From Bryobacterales bacterium (GTDB lineage: Bacteria > Acidobacteriota > Terriglobia > Bryobacterales > UBA6623): a stretch of DNA of 64,000 bases. The notes beneath the pieces are model-generated. The model did not search any database. It was not told where the DNA came from and worked only from the letters and a program-made list of their open reading frames with translations. Location of the stretch: positions 1 to 64,000 of the forward strand of contig JAPOOG010000048.1 of the NCBI GenBank assembly GCA_026713545.1, written 5' to 3'. Positions 54,241 to 62,947 of this stretch are shown one piece after another; within the stretch, counting starts at the first letter, position 1, and each line of letters starts with the position of its first letter. Made by a program: the position numbers and the translations under genes.

Positions 54241-54945
54241 ATGTCTGGCACGAAGATTACCTGGCTGGGACATTCGACGGTATCGATTGAGCTCTCCGAC
54301 GGGAAGGTAATTCTGATCGATCCTTGGATTGAAGGGAACCCCTCCTACCCCGCAGGCCACCGGCTGCACAGGGTCGATCTGCAGCTCATCACGCACGGGC
54401 ATGTAGACCACATTAACGACGCGGTCTCCGTTGCCAAGAAGTTCAAACCGACGACGGTGGCGATCTATGAGATCTGCCAATGGCTCAGCGGCAAGGGGGT
54501 GGAAGACACGGCCCCGATGAACAAGGGCGGCAGCATTGATGTCGCCGGCGTGAGAGTGACGATGACTCACGCACAACACAGCAGCATGATCGAGGACGGC
54601 GGCCAGATGATCTATGCCGGTGAAGCCGCCGGATACGTGGTCCGGCTACCGGACGGACGTGCCTTGTATCACGCCGGGGATACCAATGTATTCAGCGACC
54701 TCCAGTTGATCCGTGATCTTCACAGGCCGCATTTCGCGGTGCTGCCGATTGGAGACCGCTTCACGATGGATCCGAGAGAGGCGGCGCTCGCCTGCCGGTT
54801 CTTGACTCCGACTCACGTCCTCCCGATTCACTGGGGGACGTTTCCACTTCTGACCGGCACGCCGGATCAATTGAAGGATCTGCTGAAAGATCAACCGGAT
54901 GTCCAGGTCATCGAGACGAAGCCGGGCGACACGTTCGTGTGGTAG
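54241..54945 (+). CDS. UPF0173 metal-dependent hydrolase
   Basis: A 234-residue metallo-beta-lactamase-fold enzyme. THGHVDH at residues 51-57, GSIDVAGVRVTMTHAQHSS, HAGDT and a final PIHWGTF give the metal ligands. The family is UPF0173/UlaG-like; substrate unknown. GGAG precedes ATG 54241. It is likely co-transcribed with the response regulator. Confidence 0.92.
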   Translation: MSGTKITWLGHSTVSIELSDGKVILIDPWIEGNPSYPAGHRLHRVDLQLITHGHVDHINDAVSVAKKFKPTTVAIYEICQWLSGKGVEDTAPMNKGGSIDVAGVRVTMTHAQHSSMIEDGGQMIYAGEAAGYVVRLPDGRALYHAGDTNVFSDLQLIRDLHRPHFAVLPIGDRFTMDPREAALACRFLTPTHVLPIHWGTFPLLTGTPDQLKDLLKDQPDVQVIETKPGDTFVW

Positions 54946-54953
54946 AGCGTTAA

Positions 54954-54987
54954 CCTGCTTTTTCGACAAGCGGCGGGAAAAAGCAGG
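54954..54987. terminator. Perfect inverted repeat between convergent genes
   Basis: CCTGCTTTTTC (54954-54964) pairs with GAAAAAGCAGG (54977-54987) around a 12-nt loop. The stem ends resemble the family A termini, but there is no interior. Position between convergent stops and T/A-rich stem ends suit a bidirectional terminator. Confidence 0.65.
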
Positions 54988-55034
54988 TCAGTTCGAAACT
55001 GCGCCTCGAGACACCGCAGCCTCCTTCGCACTCG

Positions 55035-55781
55035 TCAGATGCGATTGATGAGAGTCGCGAAATAGGCGGCGCCGAAACCGTTGTCAATGTTCACGACCGT
55101 GACGTTGCTGGCGCAGCTATTGAGCATTCCCAGTAGTGCGGCGAGGCCGTTGAAGCTTGCGCCGTAGCCCACGCTGGTCGGCACGGCGATCACGGGCACT
55201 GCAACGAGCCCGCCCACGGCGCTTGGCAGGGCGCCTTCCATCCCGGCGCAACAGATGATGACCCGCGCTGTTTCCAGCCTTTCTCGGTTCGAGAGAAGCC
55301 TGTGGATGCCGGCGACTCCGACATCGTAGATGGTCTCCACTTCATTGGACATGACCTCGGCCGTGACCCTTGCTTCTTCGGCAACTGGGATGTCGCTCGT
55401 TCCGGCGCAAACGACGGCAATCTTGCTCTTGCCGATGATGTTGCGATCGCGCCAGACGCGAATCGCTCCCGAGCGTGGCATGTACTCCGCCGACGATTCA
55501 AGGTCCCGGATCGCCCCGGCCATCTCTTCGCTCGCTCGCGTCACCAACAGGTTCGGTGAGCGCTCCAGAAGCTTCGCGGCGATCCCTCGAACCTCATCCA
55601 CGGTTTTGCCGCGACCGAGGACAACTTCCGGCATGCCGTGCCGCAGAGCGCGATGGTGATCGACTTTGGCGAATCCAAGATCCTCGAAAGGCATGTGCCG
55701 GAGACGATCCAGTGCGCCGGCCGTATCGCAGGAGCCGACGGCTACTTCTTCGAGAAGGTCTTTCAGTTTTTGCTCGTTCAT
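55035..55781 (-). CDS. larB: LarB, nickel-pincer cofactor biosynthesis protein
   Basis: A 248-residue PurE-fold enzyme that carboxylates and hydrolyses nicotinic acid adenine dinucleotide at the start of nickel-pincer nucleotide synthesis. [30 protein letters not shown] and [31 protein letters not shown] are characteristic. ATG 55781 was chosen. No larA, larC or larE lies nearby, so the pathway genes are dispersed or partly missing. Confidence 0.88.
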   Translation of the reverse strand: MNEQKLKDLLEEVAVGSCDTAGALDRLRHMPFEDLGFAKVDHHRALRHGMPEVVLGRGKTVDEVRGIAAKLLERSPNLLVTRASEEMAGAIRDLESSAEYMPRSGAIRVWRDRNIIGKSKIAVVCAGTSDIPVAEEARVTAEVMSNEVETIYDVGVAGIHRLLSNRERLETARVIICCAGMEGALPSAVGGLVAVPVIAVPTSVGYGASFNGLAALLGMLNSCASNVTVVNIDNGFGAAYFATLINRI

Positions 55782-55896
55782 ATATTCGGAGAATAGCCGG
55801 TTTGGAACATGTCTGCCAATGGGGTATGGAAGCAACACGACAAGGTGGCCGGCCTTCGGGCATCATCATGCATGGGGAGAAACCAAATGCCTCAGT

Positions 55897-56391
55897 TTAG
55901 AACCGGATGCGGTCACCTACTTGCAACTGGTGGGCTGCTGCCTGACCGCCCGGGAGTTCCAGCACGTATTGGGACTTCACAGAGCCTCCGTAATTGGGGC
56001 AGTCGGAAGGGTTTGTCGAGCCGCAGGGAGGAGTGTCTGCCGAGATTTCGACGATCACGCCTTCAGGGTCCATCCATATGATGTCGAGCGGGATGAGGGT
56101 TTGGAACATCCAGAAAGTGTGCTCCTCGTAAGTGGAGAAGTTGAAGAGCATGCCTCGGTCGGCCGCAAGTTCACGGCGAAACATGAGTCCTCGTTGTTGC
56201 TCGGGCGCACTGCTCACTACCTCGGCGCGAATCACGGCGCCGTCCGGCAGAGTGATTGAAACACCGTCTGCACTCGGACTCACCGCCGAAGGGGAGTCCG
56301 AACAACTTGAGAAGCCACCGGCCGCGACCAAGAGCACCGCCACGACGGCTGCGACGGCCTGTAGCCTATCAACAACCAGCTTCGATCTCAT
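55897..56391 (-). CDS. DUF192 lipoprotein
   Basis: A 164-residue exported protein. The lipobox GGFSSC predicts lipidation at C30. The rest is DUF192: QQRGLMFRRELAADRGMLFNF and HTFWMFQTLIPLDIIWMDPEG, ending VLELPGGQAAAHQLQVGDRI. Function unknown; widespread as an envelope protein. Confidence 0.88.
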   Translation of the reverse strand: MRSKLVVDRLQAVAAVVAVLLVAAGGFSSCSDSPSAVSPSADGVSITLPDGAVIRAEVVSSAPEQQRGLMFRRELAADRGMLFNFSTYEEHTFWMFQTLIPLDIIWMDPEGVIVEISADTPPCGSTNPSDCPNYGGSVKSQYVLELPGGQAAAHQLQVGDRIRF

Positions 56392-56450
56392 GACTCCAGC
56401 CCATCAAACTCAAATCGGAGCTGCAATGCAGCTATTGAAAAAATGCAATC

Positions 56451-58769
56451 TTACGGCAACGCGAACACATAGAGCACGCTCTCCGCCGCAATGGCGACAT
56501 GCTGCCGCCCATCCACTGCGTACGACATCGCTGAACTGCGATAGGCCGACCCCAACTGACGGCTCCAGAGAAGCCTGCCGTCGTCGGCGTCGAGTGCAAC
56601 GAAGTACCCCCGGTAAGTTCCCCCGAAAACCAATCCGCCTTTCGTCGCCAATACTCCGATCGTCGGCATCGCCTCGATCAGGTCAAACCTCCAGCGTATA
56701 TCCCCCGTCAGCGGATCCATTGCGGCGATCGCACCCGGTTGGGACTCCCCTGGATCGAGCTGTTGCCCGGTGCCGGTGTATGGACGCCCCGCGATCGGCG
56801 GCTTGGTCATGCTCGTGTAGGTGGCGCAGGCGTCACGCATCAGCAGGTAGAACAACCCCGTATCGGGACTGAACGACGGCGCGGACCAATTCGTGCCGCC
56901 CCACGCATCCGGACACACGCGGTTCCCCTCTTCGGTAGGGTCGGTATTGGGAATCACGATGGGCCGTCCCTTCGCATCCAAGCCGTCCGCCCACGTCTGT
57001 TGAACGTAGGCGCGACCAAGCAGGAACTCGCCCGTCTCGCGGTCCAACACGTAATAAAAGCCGTTGCGGTTGGCCTGGATCAACAGTTTCCTTTGACGGC
57101 CTTTGAACTCGGCATCAATCAGCACGGGATCCTGGTTTGAATCCCAGTCGTGCGTATCGTGCGGCGTGTGCTGGAAGTACCACTTCAACCGGCCAGTGTC
57201 CGGATCGAGTGCGACGACCGAGTCCGTATACAAGTTATCGCCCTTGCGCACGGTCCCGTCATAGTCCGGCGCCGGATTTCCTGTCGTCCAATAGAGCAAG
57301 TTGAGGTCTGGATCATACGTTCCCGTCAGCCAGGTCGGCCCGCCGCCGAACTCCGCCGAGTTCCCCGCCCAAGTTTCGCGAGCCGGATCGCCCTCCTGTG
57401 GGATCGCCCAGAAGCGCCAAAGCTTCTCACCCGTTGCCGCATCGAACGCATCAAGAAACCCGTTGAGTCCGCACTCACCCGATGTCACGCCCACAAAGAT
57501 CTTTCCATCGACCGCCAGCGGCGCCAGTGTAATCGAGTAACCCTTCTTGTAGTCGTCCACGGCGACGTCCCAGATCACGTTGCCCGTCTTCGCATCGAGC
57601 GCGACCAGCCGCGTGTCGAGCGTCGCCATGTACAGACGGTCGCCGAGAATCGCGAATCCGCGATTCGTCATCACCGTGCAGAAGCTGTGAATGTCATCAG
57701 GGACCGGGCGCCGGTAGCGCCAGATCACTCGGCCTGTCCGGGCATCGAGCGCCGCCGCGTCATTTTTCGGCCCGGTGATGAACATCAGCCCGTCGACAAC
57801 GATCGGTGACGTCTCGACAGTCCCGCCGCCGAACTGATGTGTCCAGGCCAACCGAAGGTCGTTCACGTTCGCTGTTGTGATTTCATGCAACCCGCTGTAA
57901 TGCCTTCCGGATAGATCACCCCAGTAGGTCAGCCAATTCTCCGGTTCCAAATGGGCCTTGCGCAACCGCTCCGAGGTCACGTTCAGATCCGCTGCCGGTT
58001 TCCAGTCCGCCTTGGCCATGGCGCCGGCCTCCGGCGGGGACTTGAGGAGAAAGGCGCTTACATCTTCCACCTGCGACGCACTCAGTGCAGGCTTCGGCAT
58101 CAGCGATTGCTCCACATGCCGCACCCGCACTGCATCCTTCTTCATGAGCATGTGCAGGCGTTCTTGACGATCCATGAACTGAATCGAGAAGGTATCCTCA
58201 TTCCGTCGGCTCCCCTCGACGATACGGCCGTCCGGGAACTCGACTTCAATCGTCTCGAACCCCGGCCGCAGACTCTCACTCGGATCCGTGATCGCCTTGC
58301 GCAATTCGCTCAGCTTCTTCTCGTCGCGGATATTTGTCAGGTCCGGCCCCAGGCGGCCCCCATGTCCGCCGAAGAAATGACAGCCTGTGCAGCCTCCGGC
58401 TCCGAAAAAGATCTCGCGCCCCTTTGATGAGTCTCCCGTGACCGGCTCCTGCTCTTCCTCCGACAACGTTCGCAGGAAAGCAATGATGTCCAACGCGGCT
58501 TCTTCCGACATCTCCGTCGGAGGCATCTGCGTACCGGGAATCCCTTGCCGGATATTCAGCTTCAACTCCGTATCCGATCCGCCCCAGCGCCACTGGCCTG
58601 TTGTGAGATCCGACCCGCGTCCTCCTTTGGCGTTCTCGCCATGACACGCGGCGCACTTCTCGGCGAACAACTCACGCCCGCGCTCGATCTGTAACTCGTC
58701 CGCCCAAATCGGAGAGACCGCCGCTGCCGAAACCGCAAGCAACGCCGACCGAAAGAAACGATCGATCAT
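56451..58769 (-). CDS. PQQ-dependent dehydrogenase with two N-terminal cytochrome c domains
   Basis: A 772-residue periplasmic protein. After the signal peptide (ending PIWA) come heme motifs C39-A-A-C-H and C127-T-G-C-H, followed by a PQQ beta-propeller (about 230-772) with W-motif repeats such as NGFLDAFDAATGEKLWRF and YYVLDRETGEFLL. It oxidises an alcohol or sugar and passes electrons to its own hemes. N-terminal fusion of two cytochromes is unusual, since quinohaemoproteins usually carry a C-terminal one. ATG 58769 has GAGGG 8 nt upstream. Confidence 0.9.
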   Translation of the reverse strand: MIDRFFRSALLAVSAAAVSPIWADELQIERGRELFAEKCAACHGENAKGGRGSDLTTGQWRWGGSDTELKLNIRQGIPGTQMPPTEMSEEAALDIIAFLRTLSEEEQEPVTGDSSKGREIFFGAGGCTGCHFFGGHGGRLGPDLTNIRDEKKLSELRKAITDPSESLRPGFETIEVEFPDGRIVEGSRRNEDTFSIQFMDRQERLHMLMKKDAVRVRHVEQSLMPKPALSASQVEDVSAFLLKSPPEAGAMAKADWKPAADLNVTSERLRKAHLEPENWLTYWGDLSGRHYSGLHEITTANVNDLRLAWTHQFGGGTVETSPIVVDGLMFITGPKNDAAALDARTGRVIWRYRRPVPDDIHSFCTVMTNRGFAILGDRLYMATLDTRLVALDAKTGNVIWDVAVDDYKKGYSITLAPLAVDGKIFVGVTSGECGLNGFLDAFDAATGEKLWRFWAIPQEGDPARETWAGNSAEFGGGPTWLTGTYDPDLNLLYWTTGNPAPDYDGTVRKGDNLYTDSVVALDPDTGRLKWYFQHTPHDTHDWDSNQDPVLIDAEFKGRQRKLLIQANRNGFYYVLDRETGEFLLGRAYVQQTWADGLDAKGRPIVIPNTDPTEEGNRVCPDAWGGTNWSAPSFSPDTGLFYLLMRDACATYTSMTKPPIAGRPYTGTGQQLDPGESQPGAIAAMDPLTGDIRWRFDLIEAMPTIGVLATKGGLVFGGTYRGYFVALDADDGRLLWSRQLGSAYRSSAMSYAVDGRQHVAIAAESVLYVFALP

Positions 58770-58798
58770 TCGCATATCCCTCAATCCGCCGGCGTCAC

Positions 58799-60142
58799 TC
58801 AACCCAATACTGCTTTGACCGACTCTTTGAGTGCATTGACAATCCGGTCCAGTTGATCCCGGGTCGTCACGATAGGCGGAGCCAGACAATAAACATCTCC
58901 CCGCAGCCTGCTGAACACCCCTCTCTTCTGCGTCTCCGCGTGGACCCGCGCCCCAATCTTGTCGGTCACCGGAAATTCTTCCTTCGTTAATCGATCTTTG
59001 ACCAACTCGACCGCGCACATCAGGCCCTTGCCCCGCACCTCACCCACGCACGGATGGTCCCCCAATGCCTGTTGCAGACAGCGCAAAAGGTATTCACCCT
59101 TCTCCGCTGCCTGCTGCGGGAAACCTTCCTCTTCGATTATCCTCAGATTTCGCAGCGCCACTGCGCAACCCACCGGGTGCGAGCTGTATGTGAATGCGTG
59201 CATCCAAGGCGACGGACTCTCGTCGACTGTGCTGGCTATCTCGTCGTTGACGCCAACCCCGCCGAACGGGAAATAGCCGGAAGTGATCGCCTTTGCGAAC
59301 TGCATCAAATCCGGCTCGACACCCCAGTGATCCAGGGCGAACAGCTTGCCCGTTCGTCCGAACCCCGTGATCACCTCGTCTGCCGCGAACAGCACCTCGT
59401 ATTGATCGCAAATCTTTCGAATCCGCCTGAAGTAGTCATCCTGAGGGACGAGCACCCCGCCGGCGCCCTGTACCGGCTCGGCGAGAAACATCGCCACGGT
59501 ATCCGCGCCCTCGTGCAGAATCGCACGCTCAAGCTCGTTCGCAGCGGCAAGGCCTTGACTCACTCCGTCCGCCGCCTTGTATCGATAAGGATACGGCGAC
59601 GGGATATGGGTAAAGCCCGGCACTCGCGGCTCGAACAGCGGCCAATAACCCTTGATTCCTGTGGCGCTCATCGCTGCCAGCGTAACGCCGTGATAAGCCC
59701 ACTGCCTCGAGATGACCTTCGTCTTCGCAGGCTTGCCGCGTAGCTTCCAGTACGACCGCGCGACTTTGATGCTCGTTTCCGTCGCCTCGCCCCCACCCGA
59801 CGTGAAGAAGAAGCGGTTGATCGACGGATATGTGATCGATGCCAGCTTCTCCGCGAGCTCGATGGCTCGCGGATTCGAACTTCCGGCATATCCTGAACAG
59901 TAGCCGAGCTGCGTCATCTGTTCCGCCGCCGCTTCGGCCAACTCGCTGCGGCCATGTCCGGCGACAACGTTCCACAGACCCGCCAGCGCGTCGATGAATT
60001 CCTTGCCGTCCGCGTCGAACAGAACGGCTCCTTCGCCGCCGACCCAAACATGCCCGCCCTCGTGCGTCGGGCGGCTATGCAAAGGATGAATGAGATGAGC
60101 GAGATCTCGCTCGATGAATTCAGGTTTCGTCGCTGTCGCCAT
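58799..60142 (-). CDS. Class III aminotransferase, omega-type
   Basis: A 447-residue PLP enzyme. VWNVVAGHG-like start, SGGGEATETSIKVAR, EPVQGAGGV, DEVITGFGRTGK and the catalytic Lys in QFAKAITSGYFP are clear. It resembles omega-amino acid:pyruvate and beta-alanine/GABA-type transaminases. It lies 29 bp upstream of the PQQ dehydrogenase on the same strand, so amine or alcohol catabolism is a possible common theme. ATG 60142 has no obvious Shine-Dalgarno. Confidence 0.9.
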   Translation of the reverse strand: MATATKPEFIERDLAHLIHPLHSRPTHEGGHVWVGGEGAVLFDADGKEFIDALAGLWNVVAGHGRSELAEAAAEQMTQLGYCSGYAGSSNPRAIELAEKLASITYPSINRFFFTSGGGEATETSIKVARSYWKLRGKPAKTKVISRQWAYHGVTLAAMSATGIKGYWPLFEPRVPGFTHIPSPYPYRYKAADGVSQGLAAANELERAILHEGADTVAMFLAEPVQGAGGVLVPQDDYFRRIRKICDQYEVLFAADEVITGFGRTGKLFALDHWGVEPDLMQFAKAITSGYFPFGGVGVNDEIASTVDESPSPWMHAFTYSSHPVGCAVALRNLRIIEEEGFPQQAAEKGEYLLRCLQQALGDHPCVGEVRGKGLMCAVELVKDRLTKEEFPVTDKIGARVHAETQKRGVFSRLRGDVYCLAPPIVTTRDQLDRIVNALKESVKAVLG

Positions 60143-60298
60143 CAAAAACCTCGATCCGACTAGTCAGTCCGTGTGTTGTGGTCCGATGCGAAAAACAGTG
60201 GCACAGTAGTGCTGCTGACTGTTCTACTCCCACTTCAGACAAGAAAGACCAGAGAAGTCGCGGAGGGTTTGTCTCGCCTCTTGATTCTTCAAGCCCTT

Positions 60299-60577
60299 TT
60301 ATAATTTATCTTTGGCTTTCCGGATGAGGCTGGGGACTTCTTCCGGCTGCACTCGGATGTGCTCGGAAGCCCGAAAGGTGCGACCTTCACTGAGCATTCG
60401 GACAACCGCGATGACCGCCTTCGGATCGCCGTCAAAGAAAGCTAGATCATCTCCGAGTTCTTCGGCGATTCTTTCCAGAACGGCGGAAGAAGGCCGGCGC
60501 AGCGTCCAGAAGCGGTTGAGCCAAATGCCGTCTCCTCGACCTAAAGTTCGTTTCAGAGTTCCTGTTTTTGCTATCAT
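60299..60577 (-). CDS. Small protein of unknown function
   Basis: A 92-residue cytoplasmic protein: MIAKTGTLKRTLGRGDGIWL, then FWTLRRPSSAVLERIAEELGDD and a C-terminal VQPEEVPSLIRKAKDKL. No family recognised; a helical, possibly nucleic-acid-binding protein. ATG 60577 is preferred over earlier codons. It diverges from the cytochrome P460 gene. Confidence 0.5.
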   Translation of the reverse strand: MIAKTGTLKRTLGRGDGIWLNRFWTLRRPSSAVLERIAEELGDDLAFFDGDPKAVIAVVRMLSEGRTFRASEHIRVQPEEVPSLIRKAKDKL

Positions 60578-60710
60578 CCGTTTCTTTTCGTGCGTGAGGC
60601 AGTGGGACTCCACGCATCTTGGTTCGTTCAGGCTGGAGGGTCCGTCGCAGTCCAGTATAGCTGCAAGGATCTTCGGCGAGGGTCAGTTTCTGTTGCAGGG
60701 AGTGTCGTCG

Positions 60711-61256
60711 ATGCCCAAACACGCGCTAGCGTTGCTGTTTGTGTTGTGCTTGTTCGCCGTGCCACCCGCGTCCGCTCAAGACGTGGAACCGCGCTTCACC
60801 GAGAACAATATGCTGTTGCGTCCGCAAGGCTACCGCGAGTGGATCTTCATCGGCGCTACGCTCGGCATGAGCTACGAGCCGAGCGCAGAGAAGCGTCAAC
60901 ACCCGAAGTTCCATAACCTTTACATCAATCCGTCGTCTTACCGGGAGTACAAGAAAACTGGTCGCTTCCCTGATCGCACGATTATCGCGATGGAGGTGCT
61001 GACTGCGGGCTCGCGCGAATCGATCAACCAGCAGGGGCACTTCCAGGATAAGTCTCTCGGTGTCGAAGCCGCTGTGAAAGACACGTCGCGGTTCGAAGAG
61101 GGCTGGGCCTACTTCAACTTCATCGGCGAGGATGGTTCCGCCAAAGACAGCGCGGAGGCATACCCCAAGGAGCGTTGCTGGTCATGCCACAACGAGCACG
61201 CCGCTACGGACAACGTTTTCACGCAGTTCTATCCGGTTCTCCGCCGCGGGCCGTAG
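60711..61256 (+). CDS. Cytochrome P460-family protein
   Basis: A 181-residue periplasmic hemoprotein with signal peptide (ending ASAQ). YREWIFIGATLGMSY, FHNLYINPSSYREYKKTGRFPDRT and GWAYFNF are typical of cytochrome P460. C156-W-S-C-H160 binds heme c near the C-terminus. Family members oxidise hydroxylamine or bind NO; the role here is unknown. A family A element follows 10 bp after the stop. Confidence 0.9.
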   Translation: MPKHALALLFVLCLFAVPPASAQDVEPRFTENNMLLRPQGYREWIFIGATLGMSYEPSAEKRQHPKFHNLYINPSSYREYKKTGRFPDRTIIAMEVLTAGSRESINQQGHFQDKSLGVEAAVKDTSRFEEGWAYFNFIGEDGSAKDSAEAYPKERCWSCHNEHAATDNVFTQFYPVLRRGP

Positions 61257-61266
61257 CTGCCGCTAG

Positions 61267-61454
61267 CCTGAATTTCTCACCACGCGGCGAGGCGAACTGC
61301 GTGAGAGGGCCGGCAGGACTAGCCGCGAGCCGATTGGCGCGTGCAGGTGTACTTGACAAGTACATCGAGCACGGCAAGCAAGCGTTGCGAAGGAAAAGCG
61401 AAGTCATGGCGGCCTTATCGCTTGCTGCGGCCGTCGCATGGTGAGAAATGCAGG
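61267..61454 (-). repeat. Complete family A element, 188 bp, inverted orientation
   Basis: CCTGAATTTCTCACCA (61267-61282) and TGGTGAGAAATGCAGG (61439-61454). The interior read on the minus strand matches 36943-37118, including CTTGCTTGCCGTGCTC and a central TGTACTTGTCAAGTACA palindrome. The 61454 end touches the TAG stop of the minus-strand DUF1501 gene. Confidence 0.9.
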
Positions 61455-62939
61455 CTAAGTGATGATTTCCTCCACGACTCGGGCCGGGAACTGATCCGTC
61501 AAGCGTTCTTCGAGCCCGTGGCGCTCGAAGACCAGATCGCGGAAGTTCATCCCCAGCAGATGGAGGATCGTTGCGTGGAAATCGTGGACGCTGGTGCGGT
61601 TCTCTTGCGCCGCGTGACCAAACTCATCCGTCGCGCCGTAGATCGTTCCGCCTTTCGCGCCGCCGCCGGCCAGCCAGACGCTGAAGCCGGGCGGCCCATG
61701 GTCGCGGCCGGCACTCTCGGCGTTCACGTTCTTTTGGGATAGCGGCAAGCGCCCGAATTCGCCGCCCCAAATCAAGAGTGTGGAATCCAGCAGACCGCGT
61801 TGCTTGAGGTCGGCCAGCAACGCCGCGACAGGCTTGTCGGTCTTGCCGCAAGCGTACCGCAGGCCTTTGACGAGGTTCGAATGCGAATCCCAAATCTGTG
61901 ACTCGATGTAGAGCTGCACGAAACGTACGCCGCGCTCGACGAGGCGCCGCGCCATCAGACAGCGCTTCCCATAGGAGTGCGTCAGGGTGTCGTTGAGTCC
62001 GTAGGCCTCGCGGGTCTTTTCATCCTCTTGCGAAACATCGAGCGCGTCGCCCGCTTCCAACTGCATTCGCGCCGCCAGCTCATAGCTGGAAATCCGGCCG
62101 TCGAGGCTGGGTTGGAAAGGACGCTTTTCGCGATGCGCAACGTCCAGTTTCCGTAACAAACGCCGCTCGGCATCGGCCAACCCCTCGGGCCATTCCGGTC
62201 GTGAATCGAGGTTCATTACCGGCGGCCCCTCGGCGCGAAACCGCGTGCCCTGGTAGATCGGCGGGAGCCACGCGGACTGCCAATTGGAAATCCCGTTGAT
62301 CGGCAGGCCCTTCGGGGCGTCGAGCACCACGTAGGCGGGCAGATTCTGGTTCTCAGTCCCGAGCCCATACGCCACCCAGGCCCCGATGGACGGCCGAGTC
62401 GACACCGTGCGGCCCGTATGCATCAGGAACAGCGCCGGCTCGTGGTTGAAGTGACCGCCGTACATCGATCGGATCAGCGCTACATCGTCGACGTGCTTGG
62501 CGAAGTACGGCATGATCTCCGAGACATCCATGCCGCATCGGCCGTATTTCTGAAACTTGAACGGCGACGGCAGCAGGCCCTCCGACTCGTGGGGCGATGT
62601 AATGTCCGTCGTCATCTCGCGCACGGGCACCTGACCGGCGTACTTCTCGAGCGCCGGCTTGGGGTCGAGCAGGTCTACCTGACTCGGCCCGCCGTTCATG
62701 AAGAGGTGAATGACCGCCTTGGCCTTGGGCTCGAAATGCGTCGGTTGCGGACTGAGATCGTAGACCTCCCGCCCGTGGGCAGCAGCGGCCATCGCAGGGT
62801 TCGATCGGAATAGATCGGCTCCCAGCAGCGACGCCAGAGCTGCTCCGTGGAGTCCGTCCCCGAGCCGCGAGAAGAAATCGCGGCGGCTTGGACGGCGATT
62901 CCTTTTGGGGGATCGTGGGTCTTCGGTCTGTTGATTCAT
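61455..62939 (-). CDS. DUF1501 protein, partner of DUF1553
   Basis: A 494-residue exported protein. RRPSRRDFFSRLGDGLHG is a Tat-like signal. HLFMNGGPSQVDLLDPKP, HVDDVALIRSMYGGHFNHEP, WGGEFGRLPLSQ and RDHGPPGFSVWLAGGGAKGG define DUF1501. It starts 8 bp after the stop of the DUF1553 gene and shares its transcript. The pair is typical of Planctomycetes and Acidobacteria; function not established. Confidence 0.92.
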   Translation of the reverse strand: MNQQTEDPRSPKRNRRPSRRDFFSRLGDGLHGAALASLLGADLFRSNPAMAAAAHGREVYDLSPQPTHFEPKAKAVIHLFMNGGPSQVDLLDPKPALEKYAGQVPVREMTTDITSPHESEGLLPSPFKFQKYGRCGMDVSEIMPYFAKHVDDVALIRSMYGGHFNHEPALFLMHTGRTVSTRPSIGAWVAYGLGTENQNLPAYVVLDAPKGLPINGISNWQSAWLPPIYQGTRFRAEGPPVMNLDSRPEWPEGLADAERRLLRKLDVAHREKRPFQPSLDGRISSYELAARMQLEAGDALDVSQEDEKTREAYGLNDTLTHSYGKRCLMARRLVERGVRFVQLYIESQIWDSHSNLVKGLRYACGKTDKPVAALLADLKQRGLLDSTLLIWGGEFGRLPLSQKNVNAESAGRDHGPPGFSVWLAGGGAKGGTIYGATDEFGHAAQENRTSVHDFHATILHLLGMNFRDLVFERHGLEERLTDQFPARVVEEIIT

Positions 62940-62947
62940 CACCATCC

